In this document: positions 62,340 through 64,000 of the stretch, piece by piece
Numbering within the stretch: position 1 is the first letter of the stretch
How the letters are laid out: the number at the start of each line of letters is the position of its first letter
Assembly (NCBI RefSeq): GCF_910592395.1
Contig: NC_088311.1
Location: 12,092,501-12,156,500, forward strand
Origin: Lineus longissimus
Taxonomy: Eukaryota > Nemertea > Pilidiophora > Heteronemertea > Lineidae
DNA: 64,000 nt
Reading direction: 5' to 3'
Notes under the pieces: generated by a model
The model's input: only the letters and a program-made list of their open reading frames with translations
Databases searched by the model: none
Told to the model about the DNA's origin: nothing
Made by a program: the position numbers and the translations under genes

Positions 62340-64000
62340 GAAACACGTTTTCATTTGCTTGAAACACCACAAAAAGAATCAATCTTGATAATGTTTGTTG
62401 TGTTATTACATTTTATTGGTCTGGTTTGTACGGTGAGATTTTTTTAGGCTCACCCCGTACAAAGAGTGTTTAGCATTCCCACTGCTTTGAAAACTGATAC
62501 AAGTTAGTTGTGCCAATTGTGCACATTCAAAAATAGAGTCAAGAATTTTTAACAAAATGACACCATATTATGAGAAACCAGACTGGTGTCAAATTCCATG
62601 TCTTTTGTGGAAGAATGCAGACCTATACTGGACACCCAAATGGGCCTCAAGTGCATAATATAATAACTTCCCTCAGAACTGGGTCACCACTGATTAATTG
62701 AGTAGTCACTGTATATTTGTAGGCCTCTGCCCATGTCAGTGCTAGGTGGGTTGAAAACTAGTTCCTTTCAAAACCTCATGATTAAGCCCATTGGAAAAGT
62801 TTGAAAAAGCTGCAAATAAAATCACCATGTAATCATAAACAATAGGTGATTTTTTTCTTCAAATGCTAGCTTGCCCTAGCAATAACTCTTATTCATAAGC
62901 AGATTCAATTTTGAAACACTGTGAGTAATTATTGCTAATTTCCACATTACTGCCCACCCACTTGATAATTGGCCTAAGCTCTACCTTGACAACACTCACA
63001 GGGCTGTCAATTGCAGTCTGACCATTACAGCCTCTATATTTTTTCAATTAATTTCGACACACTTACTGAGAACAACCAGAAAGTCCAAAAATGCGAGCAT
63101 AGCTTGGATTACTTTCATGGAAGGCTTGCATGATGTTTGGCAAGCTTGAAAGCCTATTGTGTGTTTTGGCAAATGATCTCGTCACAAGTGAATTTGTTCC
63201 GTAAAGACTAACATAGCGTTCATTCCTGGCGGCCGACGTGGCTCGCCCCGCTCTTCTGCATATGATGTGTACCGCATTTGGTTCGGTTCATAAGATGCTA
63301 TATATCGCCAAAATACAACACAATTTTTTTCCCTCTAATAATACACTTATATTTTTTATCAAGATTTTGGTTTTCACCGCCTGCGTAAATAGGGAAACGG
63401 CGGGAAAATAATTGCCACTGAAAATTGCAAAATGTGATCACGTTTTCGAGATGCGGTCGCACAGTGCACCCTGGTAAAAAAGTGAACTTTGACCCCTGTC
63501 TAGGTAGATGAAATGTTGAAGTCGGGGAAAAAAATCATCTGGCCGCATGCTTTGACAAAGCTCCAGTTCCAGTGATCAGATGGATTTCGAAATAAATGTG
63601 TACCAAATGGGGTTTTCAGTTTGCAATAGATGTTTTTGTTGACAATGACATGGTTCAATTGATTTTCTAGTCAACTTTATATACAACTGTAAGGATAAAT
63701 ATAATAAATAAATCAAAAGCATATAAAACAGGCCTGTAAACATGGTTAATACAATAGACGATAGGAAAGAGAGAAAATGGAGAAATTTGAAAAGTCGTAA
63801 ATGTGAATACCAAATTGGGATATACATACCGAATGTGGAACCTCTAGCACTTTCGCATAGACCGGGAACAGGAGTAAATTCAACCACAGAGAAAATAAAG
63901 TTAAAGTATTGACCGGAAAACGCAAGGCCTGCGAATCCTCGGAAAGAGGAAACGACAAAACCAGGGCCCCCTTGATGAATATCAAATGTTAGGCCTGCGA
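62340..64000. other. No gene recognised
   Basis: AT-rich DNA with no domain, no clear repeat boundaries and no match to the repeat families seen elsewhere in the window. Confidence 0.4.

Overview
This window is animal nuclear DNA. It has spliced genes with GT-AG introns, long AT-rich introns, heparanase and THAP domains, and a dense mix of DNA transposons and LTR and non-LTR retrotransposons. The repertoire (PIF/Harbinger, piggyBac, Tc1/mariner-, pogo- and hAT-like elements, BEL/Pao, Ty3/gypsy, a TTAA-target element and P2X7-like zinc-domain genes) suggests a marine invertebrate, either a non-vertebrate deuterostome or a lophotrochozoan. I cannot name the species. Nothing looks bacterial.

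The only clear host gene is a plus-strand heparanase-like GH79 gene. Its first three coding exons (33556-33734, 36419-36612, 47077-47250) join in perfect phase across repeat-filled introns; the rest of the gene is not recognisable here. Two other small intact spliced genes lie tail to tail at 10970-13125, a THAP-domain gene (+) and a P2X7-like zinc-domain gene (-). Both sit inside a 2.7 kb element with 19-bp terminal inverted repeats (TIRs) and TTAA target duplications. That element was inserted into the integrase frame of an older Ty3/gypsy relic, and it is the most interesting unit of the window.

Layout. 1-2160: Harbinger deletion derivative split by a composite TIR element. 2290-4835: LINE relic split by an unknown insert. 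5130-5665: pogo-like MITE and LINE endonuclease fragment. 6485-9800: minisatellites and an inverted-repeat element. 9888-15433: gypsy relic with the THAP/P2X7 element inside. 15731-17909: two palindromic TIR elements. 18020-19390: a second Harbinger (transposase and MADF/BESS remnants). 19808-21620: foldback structures and a LINE tail. 22971-25892: palindromic satellite arrays in long terminal inverted repeats. 25946-28243: TIR element with 9-bp target duplication splitting a cysteine-rich gene. 30228-49247: heparanase exons among many copies of a ~300-bp repeat unit and nested MITEs. 49370-51811 and 59851-62048: piggyBac relics. 51887-59436: complete but broken BEL/Pao element with matching target duplications and its own nested insertion.

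Many insertion events can be proved from the window alone, because removing the element and one target duplication restores an open frame or matches a paralogous empty site. The relative ages of the layers can therefore be read directly.
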